Of a stretch of DNA of 64,000 bases, positions 46,699-58,652 are shown piece by piece. Origin of the DNA: Tomocerus qinae (lineage: Eukaryota > Arthropoda > Collembola > Entomobryomorpha > Tomoceridae). Both the position numbers and the translations under genes were made by a program. The notes beneath the pieces are model-generated. The model was given only the letters and a program-made list of their open reading frames with translations, did no database searches and was not told the origin of the DNA. Numbering within the stretch: the first letter of the stretch is position 1; every line of letters begins with the position of its first letter. The stretch spans positions 99,386,001 to 99,450,000 of the forward strand of contig CM034546.1 in the NCBI GenBank assembly GCA_020055645.1, read 5' to 3'.

Positions 46699-49600
46699 TC
46701 ATTTTGTTTCAGTTGATAAAGAATCAAGCTTTTTAACAATATTGGCCAATTGTTTTTCTATTTCGTTCATTTTCAACAGGACATCACTCAAAACTGGGAT
46801 AGGTCCATCTGTGTTCACCATTTTTAATGAAGAAAGTTTAAGATATTCAGGTAACCCATCATCTCGGTGATCGTAAGGTTTGAAATAGTAGCAGCCACTA
46901 TAAAAACGAAAATTAGAGAAGTTTCAGAGCTGTTTATTTGATTAGTTCAATCCAAATACATGCGAGCGAGCAGGGCAGCACTTTTAATTTTATTTCAAAG
47001 TGAATTTAAAAACTAGCTTTTAGGAAAGGCTTCATGTTTTTAGTACAATAGATTTGGAAAAAATATTGACTTACTTGCGCAGGTTTGGCAAAATCAAAAT
47101 GTTCTTCTTGATAGCTAATGTAAAAGATTTCGGCATACAGCATAAAGTAAACGGAGATAGAAAGCTGGATTCTAAATGATATATTAACGCAGCTTGTCTG
47201 GATAATCGAAGTAATCTTGCATCTGTGTACATTCCCTACAAATACCATTCCAAAAATATTATTATTACCACAATCCTATTAACATACGCATACAGTAGGG
47301 TAAACAATTTTCTAATTCCCACATAAACCCCCCAAACGGTTACCTGTATATCCGCAACAGCCAAACCAACGAGTAAATTCATCAGAACAATTACAACTGT
47401 TAAGACGAATATTGAGAATAGTATTTGAGCCACTATTGGGAACTTGGTTTTGAACTTGACAAAAAAATAACAAACATTAGCAATAAAAAATACATACAAA
47501 GTGTAACAAAATTTTTTAATTGCTAATAACTAGTAATCCTTCAGGTGTCAGGTCTCCTGCCATCATTCTAATTGTCTGGGCAAAGGAAAACAGAGGATTG
47601 TGAAATGCTCTGTCAATCTGTGGTTCAAATGCATAAAATGAAAACATACATTTTATAAAAGAAGATACATAATTGACATGCATTCAATGCTTCATTATAC
47701 TGTGCATCGCGCATCGGTAAGATTACTTACTGGATTTAGAATGTAAAACGCTAGAGCAAATGCCATGATGATACAAAAGAAAGCGCCGAAGAACTGCACA
47801 AAGTTGTAAAATACCTGAAAATTTAAAAAGCTACTAGATCATTTGCATTTGAATCCAAAATATTGTTAAGAACTTCCTTAGGTTTAAATAGCTGTTTCAG
47901 TACTTTACAAAACATTTGAACAAGAGTTCCAGACAGTGGAAACTTTCCCAATTGTAGCAAAATAAAAATCCAAGCTAAGAAAACACTGATCTAAAGAAAA
48001 GGAGACATTCACAGATCAAAGCCAATATTTTTAGAGAATGTAAGTTAAAAATGCAATTTATAGATATTTACTGCAGCGAAAGCCTGTTGCCAGTCTTCCT
48101 GCTTAAAATTTTTGCCATCTTTAGGCAAAAGTTCGCAAGTGACACACAAACTAATGATGAAGATCCAAAAAATCCAAGTTTCTATGTACGTTATGTAGGC
48201 TTTGAAAGACTGGAAAAGTTGAATCAACTCTTGAGCGATGAGAATCATGGAGAGACAAAGAATTAAAGTCCAAATCGTAATCCACACGGGAGTTGCAAGG
48301 CAATCGTTTATTCGAGTATAATCTAATAAAATTTTGGCATAGACCATTTTTGTAAAAAATGTGCAAAATACTCAATAAGACAATATAGCGTATTTCATTG
48401 CCTAGTTATAGGCATTTATGTTTAAGTTATTATTACCGTTTTGCTTTGGATCCTTGTATATAACCTTAAGTATTGTTCTGTTTGGGTTCTGCGTTTTCAT
48501 CTGTGAAACATCCGGCTCTGTTTCATTTAGTTGGTAGATGTGGACATGGACATCCGGAGCAATACTGCTAGTATTTCCCTTTTCATTTTCCTTCATACTC
48601 TCCTCGATCTCCTCTACGCATATCGCGTACAAATACACCATGAAAACGGAAAAGAGAAGAACCAGCACCAACTACATAATTTACACCAATTAATTCGAAT
48701 AAATTCCAAATAATTCGAATAAATTCCAAATAATTCGAATAAATTCCAAATAATTCGAATAAATTCCAAATAATTCGAATAAATTCCAAATAATTCGAAT
48801 AAATTCCAAATAATTCGAATAAATTCCAAATAATTCGAATAAATTCCAAATAATTCGAATAAATTCCAAATAATTCGAATAAATTCCAAATAATTCGAAT
48901 AAATTCCAAATAATTCGAATAAATTCCAAATAATTCGAATAAATTCCAAATAATTCGAATAAATTCCAAATAATTCGAATAAATTCCAAATAATTCGAAA
49001 TGATTCCAATAGCTAGGGATATAATATTAAATCCCTAGCTGTGGATAAAGGGAGCATAATACTATATGGATTTGTAGTTTTTAATACCTTCAGTAAAAAC
49101 CCAAAGTAGAAAAACTTTCTAACTTTCTTCCATTTTAATGTTAAGAAAGCCTCCACAAGTGGATGTAACAGTAAATCTTTCTGACCATTTGACAAGAAAA
49201 TTTTAATGAGTTCCGATTCTTTCCTGTACATCAGAGAATTCATTTTGTTCTCGGCATTTCTCGTTTGATAGCTTGAATGAATTGCTGGGAAGTAGACATT
49301 TGGTGCAATAGTTCTATGTAAGTTAGGAACAAAAGTGTTTTTATTGACCTCATCTTAGTAACCTTAAATATATATTCCTTTACACGCAATAGTTATAAAG
49401 ACAGTTGGAATGATCGTTCATGCACTTACTTAAAATCCAACTTGACTTTACAGCTGGAATCATTCGTGTCTCGTATTACGATAACAGAATCGTTAAAATG
49501 TTTCTTAATGAAATTTGATGTATCTGGAATTTTCCTTAGCATCATCGATAGAACACTTGTTCCCGATTTAGACCTTTCCAAATGTTAAAAATAAGCTAAG

Positions 49601-51875
49601 TTAATGCTTAGCAGCTAATTTCATTGATTTTGTAGTGGAAACATTCAATTTTAACAGAAAAATTAGCATGGCTTACTCAAGGGTAACATTTGCATTGTTT
49701 TCTATAAGGATTAAGGCACATTCCTTCGCTTCTGAGTTCCACATACACAACAAAAATTACTTACATATACGAAATAACAAAACAAATATTAATGTCTAAA
49801 TTATTTATGCTTTTCAAAACTAAATTATTAACATTGACCTTTTATAGCCGCAATATGGAGGGGGCACAAACCAAGATGATCTTGACAATTGACATCTGCA
49901 TTGTATTTTATAAGTGCAGCAACGCATTGCCCCGCAAAAGCACCTAAAGAGGAATCGGATTTTATTATACAAATAGATTCGTCTATTTAAATTTTAATAC
50001 CATGGTTTATCTGTGATTTTCATAATACTGAATTATTATGCAATAATTAAAATTACTTCTGCTAGTATTTTCAACTGCATAAAATAAAGCAGTTCGTCCT
50101 TCAACATCCTTTAGACTAACACTTGCTCCATGTTCCAGAAGAAGTAGGACCGTATCTAAATTCTTCAAAGCAGATATATGCAAAGCTGTTTCTCCTTTCA
50201 CGTTTTGGGAATCAACATTTGCACTATAATCCAAAAGCAATTGACAACAGGATGTGTTGCATTCTTGGGCTGCTAAATGCAGAGCAGTGTTTCTTTCATC
50301 GCCCTATCATTCCAATAAAAATTGCCTTTAAACATAAACCTGAGATACAATTTCATCACAAGATGTTGGGGTAATAATTGCAAGGAGTCATAAAACATTT
50401 ACCTTAAGAAAAGAGACATCAGCACCGTTTTCCAAAAGTAATTTTAATGTTTCATAATTTCCATTAGTCGCAGCTGCATGTAATGGAGTCTCACAGTACA
50501 TTACCGGAGTATTCTGCAAAGCTCCAGCTTCCAAAATCTTTTTACAACATTCGTAATTTCCTGATTTTGCAGCCCAGAGAAGGGCTGTATTTCCTTGGTC
50601 ATAACCGTTGTTGACTTCCGCTCCATTATTTAGCAACAGTTCAACAAGTTGGACTTGTCCAATTGCTGCAGCACAAATCAGAGGAGTTGCTTTATCCTCC
50701 CGGTCCCAGATATCAACTATTGCACCTTGAATGGGAAGAGAGTTTGTGACGCTTAAACTTGAACTTGAGAATATTGGTTTACAGGTAATAAAAATTCATG
50801 GAACGACTTCTACGAGGGATTCACTCCTAAAAGACTTTACTCCTAAAGAACTCCTAAAGCCAGCTAATATTATAATATACTATGTGCAGGCCGCTTCAGA
50901 ATAACCAATTGATATTTGTCAACAGAAGAATTCCGACTAAATGTTTGAAGGGAAACTCTAAAATAATAAAAATGTTTAGCTAAAATTTGGCACACTTGCT
51001 AAGAGTCGCTTTAGGAGTAAAATCTTTTAGGAGGGATATCCGCGTAGAAGTCGGTCCCGGACATCATAAAAGTTAACATATCATATTGTGAACCTTGATT
51101 GATGAGGAGATTTGCAGTTTCAAAGTGATTATTGTAGACCGCAAGATGTAAGGCGGTTCTTCCAAAGAAATCAACTGCATCGAAATTGATAGAAGCGTGT
51201 CGTGAAGAATTTTGCTCATCCAGAAGAAGATTAATTTTATCAATCTTCCCTGCAAATGCAGCTTCTAATAGTTCTGCTTCCTCCCTATGCAAATTTTTCG
51301 TATCCAAAGTCCAACTGTGACTACCCCAAATACCGTTTCGTGTCCCTGGAGAATTTATGGACGGCTTAGATTTTAACTCCGCGTCACCCTCTACTACTTT
51401 CAGTTCAATTGATTTCCGATTTGCATGGTTTTTATTGAGATTGAAAAAGGCATTCGCTGGTGGTCTTCTATAGACAATTCAAAAAATGTAAAGATTTGCA
51501 ACGGTATGAACGTGGTAACATAGTATGTGGATTTTGTACAACAATATATAAATCCTCTCACTGCCATTATACGCAGTACATTTTCCATGTAAGCTTATTT
51601 ATATCAAATAAAAATATAAATGGCGATAAAAAATTCTTGGAGAAAGCACTGATGAAAGGTCAGTCAAAGTATTGATAACCTTTTGGCAGAGAAAATATGC
51701 ACCAATAACTAACAATGTTATTTGTAATTCATAATTCTACAAAATGTATAAGTTATTTATGAGAATAAATGTAGGTTAGGTTAAGTTAACAGTTTTGCAA
51801 TTTATGGAGTATTTCTTACTTCTTTGATCCGATGTCATCTTCCGGAATTTCAATAATTGAAAAATGTCTTCTCAT
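46699..51875 (-). CDS. TRPA-family channel, copy 2 (first exon damaged)
   Basis: Exons: 51820-51875, 51094-51467, 50403-50725, 50057-50303, 49839-49943, 49677-49731, 49430-49573, 49088-49313, 48437-48671, 48072-48322, 47904-47990, 47731-47814, 47531-47617, 47344-47454, 47075-47235 and 46699-46897; 914 aa from the Met at 51875, all phases agree. Ankyrin repeats, S1-S6, the RMMAGDL pore and the closing coiled coil match copy 1. The ancestral start at 52065 (MDLNKEG) meets an in-frame TAG after 13 codons, and the homologous region is further disrupted. I therefore start at the conserved MRRHFS. That removes about 50 residues of the cytoplasmic N-terminus, before the ankyrin repeats. The gene may be functional with a shorter N-terminus or a very young pseudogene; everything downstream is clean. 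Confidence 0.85.
48691..49009. repeat. 20-bp satellite in TRPA copy 2 intron before S1 exon
   Basis: About 16 nearly perfect head-to-tail copies of TAATTCGAATAAATTCCAAA. It begins only about 20 bp upstream (in gene sense) of the acceptor of the S1 exon. Open frames over it are an artefact of the stop-free unit. Absent from the matching introns of copies 1 and 3. Confidence 0.9.
50804..51057. mobile_element. About 250-bp MITE in TRPA copy 2 intron 2
   Basis: The sequence CGACTTCTACGAGGGATTCA and the following ACTCCTAAAA region at about 50808-50852 recurs inverted at about 51009-51053. The middle is AT-rich and non-coding. Short size, TIRs and intronic position fit a MITE. Confidence 0.6.
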
Positions 51876-52070
51876 CTTTCCATTTCCAAGGTCTCCACCA
51901 CTTTAGTACTGATTCTTCCATGAGCATACACATACATACATGGTCCATCAATATGAATCGTGTTTCGGTCATCCCTATGTTCATCTTATCTCTGTCGTGC
52001 AGCGGACAGTTCAAAAGTTGCCCTCTAGCTTTCTCTTCCTAATGTTCCCTCCTTATTCAAATCCATATTC
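51876..52070 (-). pseudogene. Degraded 5' part of TRPA copy 2 exon 1
   Basis: Aligns with the first 50 codons of copy 1 (start at 52065, MDLNKEG against MDSKKER). A TAG stands where copy 1 has Lys in ESKR, and later bases have lost the frame. Kept here as a relic joined to the still-open MRRHFS part. Confidence 0.65.
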
Positions 52071-52430
52071 CATCACGATTTGCAATGTTAGTTGGGTTAA
52101 ATTTATTCTTTGAATTTCTTTGTATAGTGATAACAAAATATTGTACCATCCATTATTCAACACTGTTTTGCATAAAGCTACCTTTAAAGCCATCATTAGG
52201 TATATGAGTATGCATTCTTAAAGAAAATTGTGGTTAGTGAGTCTCAGAAAGCCAAATTATGTGTTAGTGTGTTTTATTTGTGTGAAGTCAGTCATGCAGT
52301 CACATTGGTTCATACTTTTACGACCATACGGCTACAGCATTTCCTTTAGTTCGCTGTTGATAGACTGACCCTACTATACTACACTGAATAGATCTTTATC
52401 ATTGATTGTAATATGTTTTGCTTTGCTACA
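52071..52430. other. Flank between TRPA copy 2 and the foldback element
   Basis: Non-coding 5' flank of copy 2. Nothing further recognised. Confidence 0.4.
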
Positions 52431-52660
52431 TGAAGCTATCGGGACCTACCGTAGACCCGAAAGCCGAATGCCGTAGACCCGAAAGCCGAATGCCGTAGAC
52501 CCGAAAGCCGAATACCGCAGACCCGAAAACCGAATACCATAGACCCGAAAACCGAATACCCCAGACCCGAAAACCGAATACCATAGACCCGAAAATCTCG
52601 ATATCCGAACCCCGCACACCCGAAAACCCGAAAATGCCCGAAAACCTTCAAATCCACCAC

Positions 52661-53615
52661 CCAAAAGGTCAAAACCACCAATTTGACCACCCAAGTGGTC
52701 AAAATGGTCAGAACCTGTTAAATGACCACCCAAGTGGTCAAAATGGCCAGAACCTGTTAAATGACCACCCAAGTGGTCAAAATGGTCAGAACCTCCAATT
52801 TGACCACCCAAGTGGTCAAAATGGTCAGAACCTCCAATTTGACCACCCAAGTGGTCAAAATGGTCAAAACCTCCAATTTGACTACCCAAGTGGTCAAAAT
52901 GGTCAACACCTCCAATTTAACCACCCAAGTGGTCAAAATGGTCAACACCTCCAATTTAACCACCCAAGTAGTCAAAATAGTCAAAACCTCCAATTTGACC
53001 ACCCAAGTGGTCAAAATAGTCAAAACCTGTTAAATGACCACCCAAGTGGTCAAAATGGTCAAATCCTCCAATTTGACAACCCAAGTGGTCAAAATGGTCA
53101 ACACCTCCAATTTAACCACCCAAGTGGTCAAAATAGTCAAAACCTCCAATTTGACCACCCAAGCGGTCAAAATGGTCAAAACCTCCAATTTGACTACCCA
53201 AGTGGTCAAAATGGTCAACACCTCCAATTTAACCACCCAAGTGGTCAAAATAGTCAAAACCTCCAATTTGACCACCCAAGCGGTCAAAATGGTCAAAACC
53301 TCCAATTTTACTACCCAAGTGGTCAAAATAGTCAAAACCTCCAATTTGACCACCCAAGTGGTCAAAATAGTCAAAACCCGTTAAATGACCACCCAAGTGG
53401 TCAAAATGGTCAAATCCTCCAATTTGACAACCCAAGTGGTCAAAATGGTCAAATCCTCCAATTTAACCACCCAAGTGGTCAAAATGGTCAGAACCTGTTA
53501 AATGACCACCCAAGTGGTCAAAATGGTCAAATCCTCCAATTTAGCCACCCAAGTGGTCAAAATTGACAACACCTACAATTTGATCACCCAAGTTGTCAAA
53601 ATAGTCAAAACCTCC
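52661..53615. repeat. 39-bp tandem array, left foldback arm
   Basis: About 24 copies of a 39-bp unit built from GACCACCCAAGTGGTC, itself a near palindrome, followed by AAAATGGTCAAAACCTCCAATTT-type spacer in variants. Because 39 is divisible by three and the unit lacks stops, all frames read as 13-residue repeats. These are not genes. Confidence 0.92.
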
Positions 53616-53625
53616 AATTTGAACA

Positions 53626-54024
53626 TCTTCCCTTGTAACTACAAGGGAAGATTTATTAAGTATTACGGATTGGATGATAATTTTACTATCTTTACACGCC
53701 AAGAGGTTACTGAGGTAGTTAATTCAGTGTGGTATATACGGGCCGAATTAATGTAATTTTTTCTCCCCTTACTTCACAAAGTGTAGTCGCAAATAGATAA
53801 ATTTATTTGATTATGTAAAATCAATTCATTTATTAATTGTAAATAGTCAAAATTTATGTTTACATAAAATCATTTAAAAAAATCTTCTATTAAGTGTTGT
53901 TCATTTAATATATTTCTTGTTTTTTTCATCTATAAATTTCATCTTTTTAATCATTTTGGTGCCTTTTTTGGAGTTTTGACCATTTGGATTTGATCACTTG
54001 GGTAATCAAATCGGATGTGTATTC
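53626..54024. other. Loop of the foldback element
   Basis: Opens with a perfect 13-bp hairpin (ATCTTCCCTTGTA / TACAAGGGAAGAT near 53626-53653). A short open frame then ends at 53756 and contains GRFIKYYGLDDNFTIFTRQE. I do not recognise it; it may be a captured scrap of a gene. The rest is AT-rich and non-coding. Confidence 0.55.
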
Positions 54025-55018
54025 AAATTGAAGGTTTTGACTATTTTGACGACTTTGATGTTCAAATTGGAGGTTTTGACTATTTTGACGACTTGGATGT
54101 TCAAATTGGAGGTTTTGACTATTTTGACGACTTAGGTGATCAAATTGTAGGTGTTGTCAATTTTGACCACTTGGGTGGCTAAATTGGAGGATTTGACCAT
54201 TTTGACCACTTGGGTGGTCATTTAACAGGTTCTGACCATTTTGACCACTTGGGTGGCTAAATTGGAGGTTTTGACCACTTGGGTGGTCAAATTGGAGGTT
54301 TTGACTATTTTGACCACTTGGGTGGTTAAATTGGAGGTGTTGACCATTTTGACCACTTGGGTGGTTAAATTGGAGGTGTTGACCATTTTGACCACTTGGG
54401 CAGTCAAATTGGAGGTTTTGACCATTTTGACCACTTGGGTGGTCAAATTGGAGGTTCTGACCATTTTGACCACTTGGGTGGTCAAATTGGAGGTTCTGAC
54501 CATTTTGACCACTTGGGTGGTCAAATTGGAGGTTCTGACCATTTTGACCACTTGGGTGGTTAAATTGGAGGTGTTGACCATTTTGACCACTTGGGTGGTT
54601 AAATTGGAGGTGTTGACCATTTTGACCACTTGGGTGGTTAAATTGGAGGTGTTGACCATTTTGACCACTTGGGCAGTCAAATTGGAGGTTTTGACCATTT
54701 TGACCACTTGGGTGGTCAAATTGGAGGTTCTGACCATTTTGACCACTTGGGTGGTCAAATTGGAGGTTCTGACCATTTTGACCACTTGGGTGGTCAAATT
54801 GGAGGTTCTGACCATTTTGACCACTTGGGTGGTCAAATTGGAGGTTCTGACCATTTTGACCACTTGGGTGGTCATTTAACAGGTTCTGACCATTTTGACC
54901 ACTTGGGTGGTCATTTAACAGGTTCTGGCCATTTTGACCACTTGGGTGGTCATTTAACAGGTTCTGACCATTTTGACCACTTGGGTGGTCAAATTGGAGG
55001 TTTTGACCTTTTGGGTGG
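54025..55018. repeat. 39-bp tandem array, right foldback arm (inverted)
   Basis: About 25 copies of the same 39-bp unit in the opposite orientation. The order of unit variants partly mirrors the left arm, as expected of a foldback structure, but copy number and some variants differ. Confidence 0.92.
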
Positions 55019-55244
55019 TGGATTTGAAGGTTTTCGGGCATTTTCGGGTTTTCGGGTGTGCGGGGTTCGGATATCGAGATTTTCGGGTCTATGGTATTCG
55101 GTTTTCGGGTCTGGGGTATTCGGTTTTCGGGTCTATGGTATTCGGTTTTCGGGTCTGCGGTATTCGGCTTTCGGGTCTACGGCATTCGGCTTTCGGGTCT
55201 ACGGCATTCGGCTTTCGGGTCTACGGTAGGTCCCTGAAGCTATC

Positions 55245-57343
55245 CAAGCACTTTCTAAGTCTTTCACAGGCCCCAGGCTAGTCTCCATAAAATGTAAATA
55301 AACATGTCTTGCGTATTTGTCAAAATACAGTCATATACTTCTTAACTTTTAGTATCCATTATAATACAGACCTTAGAACATGCAAATCTTTAATCTATCT
55401 ACATAATTATGTGTTCATTGCAAAATATCAAAGGTATCACGTTATCAGTCAACTATGATTTAAATCTTTATTCTATGTACCCAAAAATGTGAATCATGTA
55501 ATTGTGTATTTACAATCCTAAATTAATGGCACAGAATTAAAACTATTTCTCAGATTGAATTTTTTCAAACTTGTTGCAACAACTTTTTTATTTTTGTTCA
55601 TGTTGGATACTCGAATATGTTTATTTTTAGAAAAGCAAAACGCTAAGTGATTATAAAATGTCTCATCTTTGATATACCATTAATGTTATGAATGATTAAG
55701 ATCAGTAACCAATTCATACCCAAGTAAATATTGCAAATAGATAATACTATACTTGCAGTACATATATAGAAGGGGACATAAAAAATGATTGAATACATTC
55801 TTTGCATGCTAAATGTTAACACACTTTCACAATAATTACTGAGTTGAAGGAGTTTAGAAAATAAATTATTCATTTTGTTTCGGTGTAGTCTAAATCTGCA
55901 GAATTTCTACCTGCTCCCTTTTTAACTACTCGAAGGGTTGTGTCCTTTTCTCGCTGCCTCGCTCAAATATAAACCTCAAGTGCTCGGTAGATTCCCCAGT
56001 GTTGCCGTTGCGATGTACTGTACCCTTCACTTTTAGTTACTGCATGAGTATGTAGAATTTCTAAGCTTTACCGCTCCCTTATATACTCATTGCATACGAC
56101 ATAATATACATCACATTTAAATGCACACCAAAAATGTGTTATCTTAACTGCTTTATTATAACATTATATTTTTACATAATTCTTTATTATTTTGACAAAT
56201 TAAAAGATAAATCAATAAAACAATGCTAGAAAATATATAATTGAAAGGAAATTGAAGTATTTAACTTTTTCCAATGAGTAATATAAAATATTTAAGTCGA
56301 ATGCAAGGATTCTCTACTAATATTTTACATTCTCATTAATAAAATAATTTGCGAAAGTACTAAATGTTACGATGTTTTTATAGTATACGCTATGCGATGG
56401 AATTTTTTTCACAATTAAGCTATTTGACTACTTGCTTTAAAAATCTCAATGAATTACTACAACAACTGTATGTAATACAGTTGTTGAGTAATACAGTAGT
56501 TGTACAATGAGTCCCCTTTTCTCAGGCGAGCTTCTGTTACTGCTTGCTGTAGGTTTTAACAATGATATAAAGTTTCAGTGTGTGCTGCGTGTTTCAGTTC
56601 CAAAATGATTCCACATAGAACTGAACAGAAAGATAATTAGATGGATAATATTTTAAATTTGTTTTAAATAACAAAAACGTATTTTCTAAACCTGTGAAAT
56701 CGAGCTTCTAAGTCATTTAACTATGTGTCGACAATATAATCTAATAATTGAGTAACATTTTCGTCATCTGGCGATTCAGAGATGTCTCAAATTAATTTCA
56801 AACGTCAATTGCTTTATTTCTTCTGTTAAATCATCATGCGAATGTTGACCAGAATTTCTTATTGACAAAAACTAACCACCTTCTATTATTATAGACACAT
56901 TACAACCTCTTTTACAACTCCAATAGGACTTATTTACAATATGTTTTGTTTGGCGGTATTTACAGTTGTGGTGTACTAAAAAATTTCCCTTATGAGTTCC
57001 TCTGCAGATATAAAACTCAGGAATCATTTTATATTAATATTATAAAGATTTAATGATTGCAATTTATGATATCATGGTAGATGATTTTACCACCTATAAA
57101 TAATATCCGTTGACAGCAATATTGGCTATTCAGTCATTTCAATTATTTGCATGTTTGACATGCAAATAATGTCGCAAGAGACATAAGGTAAGGCGTGCTT
57201 TCCTACATGTATGTGCTGTGTACATTACATGTTGCTTACCAACGTTACATTTTAGAATTTAGATAACTTTTAGAATACAAGTATATTGTTCATGCAAGTA
57301 TTATTGGTAATAAGTGTACTACTAGTTGATTTTCTGAAAAATG
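55245..57343. other. 2.1-kb intergenic region
   Basis: No gene recognised. A short palindromic stretch around 56458-56507 (ACAACTGTAT / ATACAGTTGT) is the only notable structure. Confidence 0.45.
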
Positions 57344-58540
57344 TACATACTGTTGACTCACAGGTTTCGTATACTTTTTCAAATTCTGACCACACTCAAA
57401 AACGATTCTGATTGGTCGAAATGTTTTTCGATTAGCCAATGAAATTGCAGAGCTTCATAATCAAATTCTATATGCTCCCTAGTAACTACCCCAAGGGGTA
57501 ACATTTCATGTAACAATGCTCTCAATGGTGAATAGCTGTGCAATTATGGTACGATAATGCAAACTAAAGGTTTTACATTATCGAAAACTCATTTTACGTT
57601 GAAATCTTATTCGTAGACGGAGTGACAGAGAACCGAGTATAGGAAGAGTATAATTTAAAGCAACAAAGTGCTTTATTATACTTTAAACAGTGAACACTGA
57701 ATATATCAATCCTTATATTATTACGGGCCGACAAGTACTTACTGGCGTGAATGGTGTAACAATAAATCACATTACATACAATTACAGGCTATTTATGCAG
57801 GTGTAGTGTACTCGAACTACATAGATAGTGTAATTGTTTACATTTTAGAATTGTAGAAAATAGCATTTCTTCACTAAATTAATATTGATACATACACAAA
57901 ACCAACTTTTACATAATTAGCTGCGTAAATACTAATGCAATGCTAAGCTTATTCATATGGAAGTTTACATTTTGAAAATAGCAAGTTAGTGGACCAACTT
58001 TCGAACTGAAAATTTATAAATAGACTGCAACAAGGAGAAATGATTGAGACAGCTACGATTAATACAATTATAACAAAGGATTTTAGCTTTTAGCCTGTAA
58101 TTGTATGTAATGTGATTTATGGTTATACCATTCACGCCAGTAAATACTTGCCCGCCCGTAATAATATTTAAGGATTGATATATTCAGTGTTCACTGTTTA
58201 AAGTATAATAAAGCACTTTGTTGCTTTAAATTATACTTCCGATACTCGGTTCTCTGCATGTCACTCTGTCTACGAATAAGATTTCAACGTAAAATGAGTT
58301 TCCGATAAAGTAAAACTCTTAGTTTGCATTATCTTACCATAATTGCACAGCTATTCACCATTGAGAGCATTGTTACATGAAATGTTACCCCTTGGGGTAG
58401 TTACTAGGGAGCATATAGAATTTGATTATGAAGCTCTGCAATTTCATTGGCTAATCGAAAAACATTTTGACCAATCAGAATCGTTTTTGAGTGTGGTCAG
58501 AATTTGAAAAAGTATACGAAAACTCTGAGGCAACAGTATA
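57344..58540. mobile_element. 1.2-kb element made of two ~430-bp inverted arms
   Basis: From about 57344 to 57790 the sequence recurs inverted at about 58090-58540, with scattered mismatches and small indels. Landmarks: GACCACACTCAAAAACGATT, CTACCCCAAGGGGTAAC and TAGACGGAGTGACA on the left, each with its complement on the right. The centre is about 300 bp of unique AT-rich DNA. No open frame of note and no clear target duplication. A foldback or long-TIR MITE, different in sequence from the 52.4-kb element. Confidence 0.75.
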
Positions 58541-58652
58541 CGTCAGCTTGTAAGATTGTAACAGTTAGTACACATCGGCAACACTGCAGTGGACAGCAGC
58601 CCCTAAATCTATAAAAAGAAAACTGACCCAACCTTTTTACAGCTTATCGTTC

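Larger units (their letters stand above)
52441..55234. mobile_element. Foldback (FB-like) element with 10-bp TSD
   Basis: The 2.8-kb element starts GGGACCTACCGTAGACCC and ends with the exact reverse complement. Perfect 10-bp direct repeats TGAAGCTATC flank it (52431-52440 and 55235-55244). Each arm has an outer block of about 20-22-bp units (GTAGACCCGAAAGCCGAATGCC) and an inner block of 39-bp units, in opposite orientations. The arms are about 1.2 kb and enclose a loop of about 0.4 kb (53626-54025). This is the plan of Drosophila FB elements, which have arms of short tandem repeats and 9-bp duplications. A 10-bp duplication also fits MULE-type elements. No transposase inside, so it must be moved in trans. 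Confidence 0.88.

Noticed and set aside
48583..49009. Open frames of repeated ISLEUPHE-type peptides on the minus strand
   Set aside because: Produced by the 20-bp satellite; three overlapping frames encode the same peptide cycle, and the array lies in an intron.
52634..53566. Long open frames of 13-residue repeats on both strands, also at 54157-55041
   Set aside because: They are a by-product of a stop-free 39-bp tandem unit; all frames on both strands are open over the array.
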